NCBI GenBank assembly: GCA_030697165.1
Contig: JAUYQQ010000015.1
Location: forward strand, 228,645-292,644
Reading direction: 5' to 3'
Origin: Acidobacteriota bacterium
GTDB taxonomy: Bacteria > Acidobacteriota > Vicinamibacteria > Vicinamibacterales > UBA2999
DNA: 64,000 nt
The position numbers and the translations under genes were made by a program. The notes below the pieces were generated by a model that ran no database searches, was not told where the DNA came from, and saw nothing but the letters and a program-made list of their open reading frames with translations. Positions 16,653 to 25,650 of the stretch are shown piece by piece (the first letter of the stretch is position 1; every line of letters begins with the position of its first letter).

Positions 16653-17924
16653 ATGAACACTGCTACCGGCCCCGGTCTCTCGAGTCTCGTCAGGGAGCAA
16701 CTCGCAACACCCTCCCCCATCCGCCAAATCATGAAGATGGCCGAGCGGCAGAACATCCTCGCCATGGGCCTGGATCCCGCCAATGTCATCTCGTTCGGCG
16801 GAGGATGGGTCAATCACGAGGCGCCGGAGGAGTTCCGCCAGGCGTACCAGGCGGTCGTCTCGGATACGGATCTGTTTCACAAGAGTGGCGGCTACACGGC
16901 CACGCTCGGCGACCTGGAGTGCCGCGAGCAGATTGCGCGCTTCGAGGAGCACGTCTTCGGCGTGCCGCGCCTCGCCGCCCAGCACATCGCCATCGGCATG
17001 GGCAGCACGCAGCTCACGCACGACCTGTTCCGCACGCTGCTCGATCCGGGCGACACGGTGATGCTGCTCGACCCAACCTACGCCAACTACGAGGGCCAGC
17101 TGGCCTTCGCCGCCACCGGCATCAAGATCGTGCGGTTGCGCGTGCTCGATCCCGAGACGTGGTCGTACCTGCCCGAGACCGATCCCGCCGGCGTCGCACG
17201 CGAGTTCACCCGGCTCTTCGATCACCATCGTCCCAAACTGGTGCTGTTTGGAGCGCCCGACAACCCGACCAGCCAGGTCGTGCCGCAGGCGCTGGCCGAC
17301 GTGATGCTGGCGAAAACGGCTGAAGCCGGTTCGTGGCTGGCCATCGACTTCGCCTACAAGTGCCAGTACTTCCAGGCGCCACCGGCGTACTACGCGTGGT
17401 CACCGGCCGACCATCCCAACGTGATCGGCATTCACTCCAACTCGAAGTGGGCACGCGGCCTCGGGCGGCGGCTTGGCTGGATCGAGGCGCAGTCGGCGGT
17501 GGTCGAGGCCATTGAACGGGTGCAGCAGTGCAGCATCCTGTGCCCCGACACCCTCGCGCAGATGGCCATGGCGCGGTATCTCAAGCAGGCGATTCCGGAT
17601 GGATCGCTGCGCAAGTACATCGACCACGCCAACGTCATGTACAAGCATGCCGCCGACGTCACGCTCAAGGCGATTGACGCGCACCTGCAGCGACCGCGGC
17701 TTACGCCGTTTGGCGGCCTTTACACCTGCGTGGACATCGGCACCAATGCGGAAGCCTTTGTGCCCAAGGCGCTGCAGGCGACGGGCGTCCTGGTGGTTCC
17801 AGGCGGCGGGTTTGGCGCGTCGCTGACCAACGGCGTGCGGATCTCGTTTGGCCCGCTGGTGCGAGACACGGCGACGATCGAAGCGGGCCTGGAACGGCTC
17901 GGCCGCTGGATGCGTGCCCAATAG
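16653..17924 (+). CDS. PLP-dependent aminotransferase, class I fold
   Basis: From ATG 16653 the enzyme has 423 residues. The fold type I marks are all visible: FGAPDNPTSQV (Asn-Pro at 204-205), IDFAYKCQYF (Asp/Tyr pocket), the PLP lysine at residue 265 in SNSKWARGLGRRLGW, and the distal Arg in NGVRISFG. It therefore transfers amino groups between an amino acid and a 2-oxo acid in the cytoplasm. The substrate is not obvious; the sequence is closer to MocR/2-aminoadipate-like aminotransferases than to classic AspC. An upstream in-frame extension (from 16407) is low-complexity and rejected. Confidence 0.88.
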   Translation: MNTATGPGLSSLVREQLATPSPIRQIMKMAERQNILAMGLDPANVISFGGGWVNHEAPEEFRQAYQAVVSDTDLFHKSGGYTATLGDLECREQIARFEEHVFGVPRLAAQHIAIGMGSTQLTHDLFRTLLDPGDTVMLLDPTYANYEGQLAFAATGIKIVRLRVLDPETWSYLPETDPAGVAREFTRLFDHHRPKLVLFGAPDNPTSQVVPQALADVMLAKTAEAGSWLAIDFAYKCQYFQAPPAYYAWSPADHPNVIGIHSNSKWARGLGRRLGWIEAQSAVVEAIERVQQCSILCPDTLAQMAMARYLKQAIPDGSLRKYIDHANVMYKHAADVTLKAIDAHLQRPRLTPFGGLYTCVDIGTNAEAFVPKALQATGVLVVPGGGFGASLTNGVRISFGPLVRDTATIEAGLERLGRWMRAQ

Positions 17925-17940
17925 GCACGCGGCGTGCCTA
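17922..17940. terminator. Perfect palindrome joining two convergent stop codons
   Basis: The 19 bases taggcacgcggcgtgccta form a perfect palindrome around a central G. They start with the TAG stop of the aminotransferase (17922-17924) and end with the TAG stop of the ferredoxin read on the other strand (17938-17940). No long T-run follows on either side, so a bidirectional terminator is plausible but not proven. Confidence 0.6.
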
Positions 17941-18303
17941 GACGATCGGTCCCTCGATCCACTGCGCGGGTGGCGTGATCTCAGCCATTGGCGCACCACC
18001 GGGGTCGGCCCGCCCTGATCCCTCCAACCGGCTGATCGCGCGCACCGTCATGTCGTGATCGCACAGGATCTGGCACGACAACCGGACGCCGCTCAACCCT
18101 TTCGCGGTCAGCTTCTCCTGCTCGGCAACGGTGTGCCTGGCCGGCTCTCCCTCGATAAATTCGATTCTGCAGGTGGTGCACCGGGCGTTGCCGCCGCAGG
18201 CGTGCAGGATGTCTACCTTGGCATCCTGTTCGATCGCGAGGACCAGGCGCTTGCCGGCCGCCACGTCAACCGTTCCATATCCTTCTACCGTCAGCTTGGG
18301 CAT
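17938..18303 (-). CDS. 2Fe-2S ferredoxin, plant/adrenodoxin-type fold
   Basis: This 121-residue protein carries four cluster cysteines: C36, C42 and C45 in HACGGNARCTTCRIEF and C77 in VRLSCQIL. The arrangement C-x5-C-x2-C...C is that of soluble [2Fe-2S] ferredoxins that shuttle single electrons. Its N-terminus MPKLTVEGYGTVDVAAGKRL is the usual beta-grasp. A C-terminal tail of about 35 residues is not part of the core. Its ATG overlaps the stop of the SGNH-like gene by 1 base, so the two are co-transcribed, though a functional link is not evident. Confidence 0.9.
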   Translation of the reverse strand: MPKLTVEGYGTVDVAAGKRLVLAIEQDAKVDILHACGGNARCTTCRIEFIEGEPARHTVAEQEKLTAKGLSGVRLSCQILCDHDMTVRAISRLEGSGRADPGGAPMAEITPPAQWIEGPIV

Positions 18304-19223
18304 CAGGAGATTGTACAGCGCTCCGCGGGCGCCGGCTTGGCCGTTACGAGCGGCGCGGCCGTGACCGCGCTACCCAGCTGATCAAATGCGACTTGCTGCA
18401 GGGCGCGCACTTCGGCGCGCGACATCCCCAACTCGAATCCTGAACACTCGGCGTCGCCGAGCGAGCGCGGATCTTTTCCGGTCAACGTGCCGAAAATCAC
18501 GAGCGCCTCGAGGTAATAGCCGTGGGTGCTGGCGTGATACGCATCGTAGGTCCACAGGTTGAGCTTGCCGGCGTCGATGCCGTCGTAGGGATTCGGATCG
18601 GCGACGCCCGTCTGCATGGCGCGATTCCAGGCCTCGCCCACCGGGATCACCGCCTTGACGCCGGCGGGCCTGGCCGCCTGGTCGTACGCGGCGCGAATGT
18701 CCCGCGCCATCGCTTCAATGGATTGCCCGGTCCAGGCGCCCTTCGCCGGGTACACGTGATCGGCGCGCGCCCAGGTCGCCATGGTGTAAATGGCCACCTT
18801 GGGATTCTTGCCGCGCAGAAACTCGGCCATCGCCTTCGTCGTGGCAATCAGCTTGGCGGGATCGCGATGCTTCTCGCGATCAAGCAGGCTGAAACCGTGC
18901 ATGACGACGGTGTCCCAGGCGCGCGAGCCGATTACGGAGAGCTTGTTCGCCAGATGGAAGTCGAGCCCGCTGCCGCCGCGGGTTTCGAGCGAGACGTCGT
19001 AGTCGAGCCCCGCCTGCTGCGTGAACGACTTGAACAGCGCCGGCACGCCGCCAATGCCTTCGTGGTTCAGGTCCGTCACTGTGTCGGCGCGATAGAAGCG
19101 CACCGGCGAGCCCGCGCCAAACAGGAAACTGTTGCCGATGAAGAGCACGCTGATGCTGGCCGCGGCGCCGGTGCTGCCGAAGGCGATGATCAGGCCGGCG
19201 ATCAGGGTGACGATCGACTTCAT
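18303..19223 (-). CDS. Exported SGNH/GDSL-like hydrolase
   Basis: The 306-residue product begins with a signal peptide (MKSIVTLIAGLIIAFGSTGA). Block I of the SGNH fold reads SVLFIGNSFLFG with the Ser-for-nucleophile position in GNSF; a Gly-containing block II fits GIGGVP, an Asn/His-like block is WDTVVMHGFS, and the C-terminal Asp-x-x-His fits DAYHASTHGYYL. These enzymes cleave esters of carbohydrates or lipids. The last bases overlap the ferredoxin start. Confidence 0.75.
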   Translation of the reverse strand: MKSIVTLIAGLIIAFGSTGAAASISVLFIGNSFLFGAGSPVRFYRADTVTDLNHEGIGGVPALFKSFTQQAGLDYDVSLETRGGSGLDFHLANKLSVIGSRAWDTVVMHGFSLLDREKHRDPAKLIATTKAMAEFLRGKNPKVAIYTMATWARADHVYPAKGAWTGQSIEAMARDIRAAYDQAARPAGVKAVIPVGEAWNRAMQTGVADPNPYDGIDAGKLNLWTYDAYHASTHGYYLEALVIFGTLTGKDPRSLGDAECSGFELGMSRAEVRALQQVAFDQLGSAVTAAPLVTAKPAPAERCTIS

Positions 19224-19238
19224 GGCGCCTATTCTGCC

Positions 19239-19673
19239 CTATCTATCAAACGGCATGCCGATGTAGTTGCTGTCATTCTCCCACCGCAAAATCAGCTGCG
19301 TGAACATGAACTGGATCATCAGCCGCTGATCCGCCATCCGGGTGACATTGATCTGCTGCTGGTGTTTCACATGCCACTCGTAGACGTCATAAAACACCGA
19401 GGTGCCGATGTCGCAGAACTCGGGGAACTTACCGCTCGACTTCAGGAAGGTCTCAAGGCGGCCCTTCACCTGGCCAACCCGGCCGTGGTCGAGCGAGCTA
19501 CCAAGCAGGCCACGCTGCACATGGCCGCTCAGCTCCTCGATCTCCCGCCTGATCTCCGTCAACCCGGCCCGAATGACCGGGCCATCCTGCACGGCTTCCG
19601 CCGGCGACGGGGCGGCTCCAGTGGCCAAAGTTCCCAATACCCCGGCAGTAACGACTTCTCGACGGCTGATCAT
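19239..19673 (-). CDS. Tat-exported hypothetical protein
   Basis: This 144-residue product starts MISRREVVTAGVLGTLATGA, a Tat-type signal with SRRE and a short hydrophobic core. The mature part is helical and contains two Cys-poor amphipathic stretches (LTEIRREIEELSGHVQRG, FYDVYEWHVKHQQQI) and an aromatic C-terminus. Tat export implies folding, and often a cofactor, before transport. No family was recognised. It lies 15 bases upstream of the SGNH-like gene on the same strand, hence probably one operon of three genes with the ferredoxin. Confidence 0.65.
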   Translation of the reverse strand: MISRREVVTAGVLGTLATGAAPSPAEAVQDGPVIRAGLTEIRREIEELSGHVQRGLLGSSLDHGRVGQVKGRLETFLKSSGKFPEFCDIGTSVFYDVYEWHVKHQQQINVTRMADQRLMIQFMFTQLILRWENDSNYIGMPFDR

Positions 19674-19683
19674 GCTGCCTCCT

Positions 19684-19751
19684 CAGACTGGGCGCACTGA
19701 AGTGCGCCCCTACGAGTCCACCAGACTGGGCACGCTAAGGTGCGCCCCTAC
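19684..19751 (-). repeat. Two REP hairpins in direct repeat (GTAG head, TTCAG/TTAG apex)
   Basis: Read on the minus strand, both copies begin GTAG, then form a stem ending CAGTCTG. Copy at 19684-19713 is GTAG-G-ggcgcact-TC-agtgcgcc; the copy at 19722-19751 is a degenerate partner with the apex TTAG. The spacing is 38 bases. They belong to the dispersed family also seen at 39755, 43118-43171 and 44045-44140. The element occupies most of the gap between the Tat protein and the M1 aminopeptidase. Confidence 0.85.
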
Positions 19752-19806
19752 GACTGTCAGTCAGACGCGCGGCAAACGGCTCCGGCCGCCATAGAATAAC
19801 GGCGTC

Positions 19807-22374
19807 ATGCGATTTTTCGGGTGCCTTGCACTGATCCTGTCCTTCCCGCTCCTGGCCGCTGCGCAAACCGCCAGCCCGGGGTCCGGCGTACCTCTCGAAA
19901 TCGCCACCGCGCGCGCAGCGAACATCAGCGACCTGCGCTATGAGCTGGTGCTGTCCATCCCCGAGGACCTTGCGGCGCCGCTGACCGGCACCAACACCCT
20001 CCGCTTCTCCCTGAAAGACGCCTCGACACCGCTGGTCATCGACTTCGAGACCAGCCGGGAGCACCTGAAGGCCGTCGAGGCCAACGGCCGGCCGTCGCCC
20101 TTCGCCTACGTCAACGGCCACCTGATCGTACCCGCGGCCTCGCTGGTCGCCGGCGCCAACACGGTGCGCGTCACCTTCAACGCCGGCGACGCCTCGCTCA
20201 ATCGCAGCAAGGATTTCCTCTACACCCTGTTCGTGCCGGCCCGCGCGCGGCTGGCGCTCCCGGTCTTCGACCAACCCGACCTCAAGGGCAGGTGGACGAT
20301 GACGCTGGAGCATCCGGCGGCGTGGCAGTCGGCAGCCAACGGCGCGGAGCTGACGCGCACGGTCAACGGCACGCGCGCAACCGCCACGTTCGCCGAGACG
20401 CAGCCACTGTCCACCTACCTGGTGGCCTTCATCGCCGGCGACTTCAAGATCGAAACCGCCGAGCGCAACGGCCGCACGTTCCGGATGTTCCACCGAGAGA
20501 CCGACGCCGGCAAGGTCGCGCGCAACCGCGAGGCCATCTTCGACCTGCACGCGCGGGCCCTGGCGTTTCTCGAGGACTACACCGCGATCCCCTACGCGTT
20601 CGGCAAGTTCGACTTCGTGGCGATCCCCGCGTTCCAGTTCGGCGGCATGGAGCACGCCGGCAAGATCCTCTACAACGCCTCGGGCCTGATGCTCGACGAG
20701 TCGGCGACGCAGAACCAGTTGCTGGGACGCGCGTCGGTAATCGCCCACGAAACAGCGCACATGTGGTTCGGGGATCTGGTGACCATGCGCTGGTTCAACG
20801 ACGTCTGGATGAAGGAAGTGTTCGCCAACTTCATGGCGGCAAAGATCGTGAACCCGTCGTTCCCGACAGTGAATCACGACCTGCGCTTCCTGCTGTCGCA
20901 CTACCCGGCCGCCTACGAGGTGGATCGCACGCCGGGCGCCAATCCCATTCGCCAGGTGCTCGACAACCTGAACGAGGCCGGCAGCATGTACGGCGCAATC
21001 ATCTACCAGAAGGCGCCGGTGGTGATGCGGCACCTCGAGACGCTGCTCGGCGCCGACAACTTCCGGGATGGGCTGCGCGACTACCTGAAGCGCCACGCCT
21101 TCGCCAACGCGACGTGGTCGGACTTGATCACGGTGCTCGACGCGCGCACCCCGGTGAACCTGCAGCAGTGGAGTCGTGCCTGGGTGGACCAGCCAGGCCG
21201 GCCGGCCATCCAGACCGAGCTGCAGCTCAAGGACGGCAAGATCGCGCGCCTGGCGTTCCGCCAGCGCGATCCACGCAACCGGAACTTGATCTGGCCGCAG
21301 CAACTACGGGTGGCCCTTGGCCTGCCTTCGGGGCGCGAGATGATGATCGTGGACCTGAACGGCGCCAGCGTGGACGTGCCCCAGGCGGTCGGCCAGCCGG
21401 CGCCGGCGTACGTGCTGCCGAGCGCCGCCGGCTGGGCCTACGGCTCGTTCGTGCTCGACCGCACCACGCTCGACTACCTGGCCTCGTCTTTGCCGGAGAT
21501 CGACGATCCGCTGACGCGCGGCAGCGCCTGGGTCACGCTGTGGGACGCGCTGCTCGACGGCCAGGTCCGGCCGGCGGCGTTCGTCGATCTGGCGATGCAG
21601 TCGCTGCCACGTGAAACCGACGAGCAGATGACGTCCCGGATCCTGGGCTACACCGCAGCGGCGTGGTGGCGGTTCCTGAAGCCCGCTGAACTGGCGGCCC
21701 GCGCGACGCGGCTTGAATCGCTGCTGCGCGAAGGACTGGCACAGGCGCAGACACCCAGCCAGAAGGCATCATGGTTCGGCACGTTGCGTAATGTCGCGCA
21801 GACGCCCGGTACCGTCGAGTGGCTGCGCAAGGTGTGGGCGAAGGAAGAAGCGGTCACCGGATTGCCGCTCGCCGAGGCCGACTTCACGACGCTGGCGCTC
21901 GAGCTCGCGGTGCGGCAGGTGCCGGACTGGCAGCAAATCCTCCAGACCCAGCTCACGCGGATTGAGAACCCGGATCGCAAGGGCCGCTTCGCGTTCGTGA
22001 TGCCCGCGCTTTCTGCCGATCCCGCTGTCCGCGAGAAGTGGTTCGTGTCGCTCAAGGACGTGGCGAACCGGCGCCGCGAGCCGTGGGTGCTCGAGGGATT
22101 GGGCTACCTGCACCACCCGCTGCGCGCCGCCAGTTCCGAGAAGTACGTGCGGCCGAGCCTCGACCTGCTGTGGGACATCCAGAAGACCGGCGACATTTTC
22201 TTCCCCAAGCGCTGGCTCGACGCCACGCTCGGCGGGCACCAGTCACCGGCGGTCGCCAACACGGTGCGCGACTTCCTGAAGAACCTGCCGGCGCACTATC
22301 CCGAGCGCCTGCGCAACATCACGTTGCAGTCGGCGGACGAATTGTATCGGGCGGCGGAGATCACGAGGCGCTAG
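19807..22374 (+). CDS. Exported M1-family zinc aminopeptidase
   Basis: This 855-residue enzyme starts with a signal peptide (MRFFGCLALILSFPLLAAAQ). The M1 zinc site is complete: HETAH at residues 314-318 and the third ligand Glu337 in WMKEVFANF. The exopeptidase substrate motif GxMEN appears as GGMEH at 279-283, with His for Asn, which is a known kind of variation. Domain order is N-terminal beta-saddle, thermolysin-like core and a helical C-terminal ERAP1-like domain. It removes N-terminal residues from peptides outside the cytoplasm and fits with the other peptidases in the window. Confidence 0.92.
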   Translation: MRFFGCLALILSFPLLAAAQTASPGSGVPLEIATARAANISDLRYELVLSIPEDLAAPLTGTNTLRFSLKDASTPLVIDFETSREHLKAVEANGRPSPFAYVNGHLIVPAASLVAGANTVRVTFNAGDASLNRSKDFLYTLFVPARARLALPVFDQPDLKGRWTMTLEHPAAWQSAANGAELTRTVNGTRATATFAETQPLSTYLVAFIAGDFKIETAERNGRTFRMFHRETDAGKVARNREAIFDLHARALAFLEDYTAIPYAFGKFDFVAIPAFQFGGMEHAGKILYNASGLMLDESATQNQLLGRASVIAHETAHMWFGDLVTMRWFNDVWMKEVFANFMAAKIVNPSFPTVNHDLRFLLSHYPAAYEVDRTPGANPIRQVLDNLNEAGSMYGAIIYQKAPVVMRHLETLLGADNFRDGLRDYLKRHAFANATWSDLITVLDARTPVNLQQWSRAWVDQPGRPAIQTELQLKDGKIARLAFRQRDPRNRNLIWPQQLRVALGLPSGREMMIVDLNGASVDVPQAVGQPAPAYVLPSAAGWAYGSFVLDRTTLDYLASSLPEIDDPLTRGSAWVTLWDALLDGQVRPAAFVDLAMQSLPRETDEQMTSRILGYTAAAWWRFLKPAELAARATRLESLLREGLAQAQTPSQKASWFGTLRNVAQTPGTVEWLRKVWAKEEAVTGLPLAEADFTTLALELAVRQVPDWQQILQTQLTRIENPDRKGRFAFVMPALSADPAVREKWFVSLKDVANRRREPWVLEGLGYLHHPLRAASSEKYVRPSLDLLWDIQKTGDIFFPKRWLDATLGGHQSPAVANTVRDFLKNLPAHYPERLRNITLQSADELYRAAEITRR

Positions 22375-22411
22375 GCCACAGATTCGCGCCGGTTTACTCA
22401 GAGCGGCCGGC

Positions 22412-23938
22412 CTACAGACCCAGCACCGCCGGCTGGCGCCGGCGATGGTTCGTGGCGCCCTCGAACGCGTGGGCCAGCTGCAGCACGCTCCAATCGTCGC
22501 GGTGACGGCCCACAATCTGAATACCGACCGGCAGGCCGCCGGTCGTGAAGCCGGCCGGGACCGAAATGGCCGGGTTCGCCATGAACGTCACGTACCAGCA
22601 GGAGCGCATCCAGTCGAGATACGTGGCCATCGTCGTGCCCGCCACCTGCGTGGGATACGGCGTGGTGACGTCAAACGGCGCGACCTGGGTGACGGGCAGC
22701 ACGAAGTAGTCGTAGCGTTCAAAGAACTGCCGGCTCTGGTCAAACATCAGCGAGTGCCTGGCCATGGCACGCCCCAGGTCGGCGCCGGTCATGCGTTCGG
22801 CCTGGGCAGCCTCGTACTTGATCGTGTCTTTCACCCACTCCGGCCGTTCGCGGAGCAACTGCGAGTTCCGCGGATGGTTGGCGGCATAGCGCAGCGTCGG
22901 GAATGCCTGGTCCACGCCGGTGAAGTCGGGTTCGGCATCTTCGATCTGGCAGCCCAGGTCGGCAAACACGCGGCGGTTGGCGTCCACGACCGTGCGGATC
23001 TCCGGTTCGAACGGAATGCCCCCCAGCCCCTGCCACCAGGCGATGCGAACCCCCTTGAAGCTGCGGTCCAGCGGCCGCCTGAAGGTTGCCGGATCGTCCG
23101 ACAGCGAGAGCGGGCTGCGCCCATCGGCGATCGCGATCGCGCTGAGGAACAGCGCCACGTCGGCGACCGATCGTGCGATCGGCCCCGACACCGAGAGCGG
23201 ACTCCACGACGTGCTGTCAGTGGGGACGCGGCCCGGCGACGGCCGCAGCCCGACGACATTGCAGAACGCCGCGGGGTTGCGGAGCGAGCCGCCGGTGTCG
23301 CTGCCGTCGGCAATCGGCACCATCCCGCACGCCAGCGCCACCGCGGCGCCGCCGCTGCTTCCGCCACAGGTCTTGGTCACATCAAACGGATTGCGCGTGG
23401 CACCAAATACCTGGTTGAACGTCTGTGAGCCTGCGCCGAGCTCGGGAGTGTTGGTCTTGCCGCAGGTGATGGCGCCAGCGGCCTTGATGCGGGTCACGAT
23501 CAGCGCGTCGCGCGTCGGGACATTATCCTTGTAGAACAGCGACCCGCGGGTGGTGCGAATGCCGGCGGTGTCGACCAGGTCCTTGTGCGCCACCGGTAAT
23601 CCATGCAGCACGCCGAGCGGTCCGCCCCGGGCGGCCAACTCGTCGGCCTTGGCCGCTTCGGCCATGGCGCGGTCGGCGACCAGCGTCACGATGGCGTTGA
23701 CCTTCGGGTTGACGCGCTCGATGCGCGCCAAGTGTGCGGCCATCACGTCCCGTGCCGACACGTCCTTGCGCCGGAGCCGCGTCGCCAGGTCCACGGCGCT
23801 CAGGTCGCACAACTCGTCTGGTTTCGAGACCCCGGGCCGGGCCTGCCTGCGCTCGCCCGACGAGAGCGCGTGCAACGGTCCGCCCACGGCGGCCGCCCCA
23901 AGAGCCAAGCCAAAGGTGCGACGGCTAATCTGATCCAT
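22412..23938 (-). CDS. Tat-exported amidase (amidase signature family)
   Basis: ATG 23938 follows GAGGGAGG and opens a Tat signal (MDQISRRTFGLALGAAA). The 508-residue product carries the Ser-cisSer-Lys triad: Lys119 in VAHKDLVDT, the cis-Ser in CGGSSGGAA (194-195) and the nucleophile Ser218 in GSDTGGSLR. Amidase-signature enzymes hydrolyse linear amides to acid and ammonia; the natural substrate is unknown. It is convergent with the M1 aminopeptidase and divergent from the D-aminoacylase-like gene. Confidence 0.92.
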   Translation of the reverse strand: MDQISRRTFGLALGAAAVGGPLHALSSGERRQARPGVSKPDELCDLSAVDLATRLRRKDVSARDVMAAHLARIERVNPKVNAIVTLVADRAMAEAAKADELAARGGPLGVLHGLPVAHKDLVDTAGIRTTRGSLFYKDNVPTRDALIVTRIKAAGAITCGKTNTPELGAGSQTFNQVFGATRNPFDVTKTCGGSSGGAAVALACGMVPIADGSDTGGSLRNPAAFCNVVGLRPSPGRVPTDSTSWSPLSVSGPIARSVADVALFLSAIAIADGRSPLSLSDDPATFRRPLDRSFKGVRIAWWQGLGGIPFEPEIRTVVDANRRVFADLGCQIEDAEPDFTGVDQAFPTLRYAANHPRNSQLLRERPEWVKDTIKYEAAQAERMTGADLGRAMARHSLMFDQSRQFFERYDYFVLPVTQVAPFDVTTPYPTQVAGTTMATYLDWMRSCWYVTFMANPAISVPAGFTTGGLPVGIQIVGRHRDDWSVLQLAHAFEGATNHRRRQPAVLGL

Positions 23939-24156
23939 GAGTCCCTCCCTCGTGCTCGCTACTGTGCGCCGCCAACTCGGCGACCTTTCGCATGTGGCCG
24001 GTCGCCGGATCGAGGGCCCGATCGCCCACGCCAATGCCGCCGGCCCCCCAGTGGCTCGCGAATCTCGAACCGGCCGATGCGAGTGGGGATCGCCAATCGG
24101 CCAGATTCTACCCGATGCCTCGCTCACGCCCGGACCAATTGGCGGATAATCCCGCC

Positions 24157-25572
24157 ATGCGTACAGCCCTGACTTTCGTCATCCTCCTCGCCGGCGTCGT
24201 GACGGTGCCGTTCGAAGCCGCCCAGGATTTCGACCTCGTGATCGTCAATGGCCGGGTCATGGACCCCGCATCGGGCCTGGACGGGGTGCGCAGCGTCAGC
24301 GTGCGCGGCGGTTCGATCGCGGCCATTGAGGTGGGACCGCTGCGCGGCAGGACCGTGATCGATGCCGGCGGCCACGTGGTGGCGCCGGGGTTCGTCGATC
24401 TCCACCGCCACGGCCAGAACGACGAGAACTACCGCTACGCCGCGATGGACGGCGTGACCAGCGTCTTCGAGCTCGAGGTCGGCACCGCCGATGTCGATGC
24501 GTGGTATCGCGAGCGCGAGCCGGGCCGGCTGGTCAACTACGGTGTGGCCATCGGCCACATCGGTGTGCGCATGGCCGTGATGGGCGACGCCGGCGACTTT
24601 CTGCCGAGTGGTCCGGGCGCCAGCGCCGTGGCCACCGAGGCGCACGTGGCGGAGATGGCGCGGCGCATCGACGACGGGCTGCGTCGCGGCGCCGTCGGGG
24701 TTGGCTTCGGCACCGCCTACACACCGGCGGCGTCGCCGTGGGAGGTGCTCGAGATGTTCCGCGTCGCCGGCCGTCACCGCGCGCCGGCCTACATCCACGT
24801 GCGGCGCGGCGTGGAAGGCGTGCAGGAGGCGCTGGCCAACGCGGTGGCGACCGGCACTCCCCTGCACATCGTGCACGTCAACAGCACCGCCGGCAACGAC
24901 GTGGGCCGCATGCTGGCGCTCATCGGCGACGCGCAGTCGCGCGGGATCGACATCACGACCGAGGCCTACCCCTACAATCGCGGCTCCACGCGCATCGAAT
25001 CCGCGCTCTACGACAACTGGGAGCGCATGAGCGATGCCGAGATCGCGGAGATTACCTGGGTCAATACGGGCGAGCAGCTCACGCGCGAGACGTTCGCACG
25101 TTACCGCCAGCAGGGCGGGTCGGTGATTCAGCGACCGGGCCGGATGGAAAACGTGCAGATCGCGATCACCAGCCCGTTGACGATGATTGCCAGTGACGGC
25201 AGCCAGTTGCGCGAAGGTCGCGGGCACCCGCGGGCCACCGGCACCTTCTCGCAGGTGCTGGGCCGCTACGTGCGCGACGCGAAGACGCTGTCGTTGATGG
25301 ACGCCCTGCGCAAGATGACGATCGCGCCGGCCCGCCGGCTGGAAGCGCGCGTCCCGGCGATGCGCAACAAGGGCCGCCTCACGGTTGGCGCCGACGCCGA
25401 CATCGTCGTGTTCGACCCCGCGCGGGTGATCGATCGCTCCACCTATCAGCGGCCTTCGCTGGCGCCGGACGGCATCGGCTGGGTCCTGGTCGCCGGCACA
25501 CCGGTGGTCTCGAACGGGCGTCTGGCCAACGTCGCGCCGCCGGGGCGTGCCATTCGCGCGGCCATCAACTGA
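24157..25572 (+). CDS. Exported amidohydrolase, N-acyl-D-amino-acid deacylase-like
   Basis: ATG 24157 starts a signal peptide (MRTALTFVILLAGVVTVPF); the 471-residue protein then reads FDLVIVNGRVMDPASGLDG. The metal motif is VDLHRHGQND (HxH), with later metal sites at YIHVRRG, HIVHVNS and MIASDGSQL. The C-terminal HPRATGTFSQVLGRYVRD and the GRLTVGADADIVVFDP segment match D-aminoacylase/dihydroorotase-like deacylases rather than the prolidase-like neighbours. It probably splits an N-acyl amino acid or dipeptide, as judged by family only. Confidence 0.88.
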   Translation: MRTALTFVILLAGVVTVPFEAAQDFDLVIVNGRVMDPASGLDGVRSVSVRGGSIAAIEVGPLRGRTVIDAGGHVVAPGFVDLHRHGQNDENYRYAAMDGVTSVFELEVGTADVDAWYREREPGRLVNYGVAIGHIGVRMAVMGDAGDFLPSGPGASAVATEAHVAEMARRIDDGLRRGAVGVGFGTAYTPAASPWEVLEMFRVAGRHRAPAYIHVRRGVEGVQEALANAVATGTPLHIVHVNSTAGNDVGRMLALIGDAQSRGIDITTEAYPYNRGSTRIESALYDNWERMSDAEIAEITWVNTGEQLTRETFARYRQQGGSVIQRPGRMENVQIAITSPLTMIASDGSQLREGRGHPRATGTFSQVLGRYVRDAKTLSLMDALRKMTIAPARRLEARVPAMRNKGRLTVGADADIVVFDPARVIDRSTYQRPSLAPDGIGWVLVAGTPVVSNGRLANVAPPGRAIRAAIN

Positions 25573-25650
25573 AACGCCTGGCCGGGACCCGGGCGGCCAC
25601 CCGGGTCCGCCCTCAACCCCGCGCGGACAAACTGGCACATAATCGGCGGC

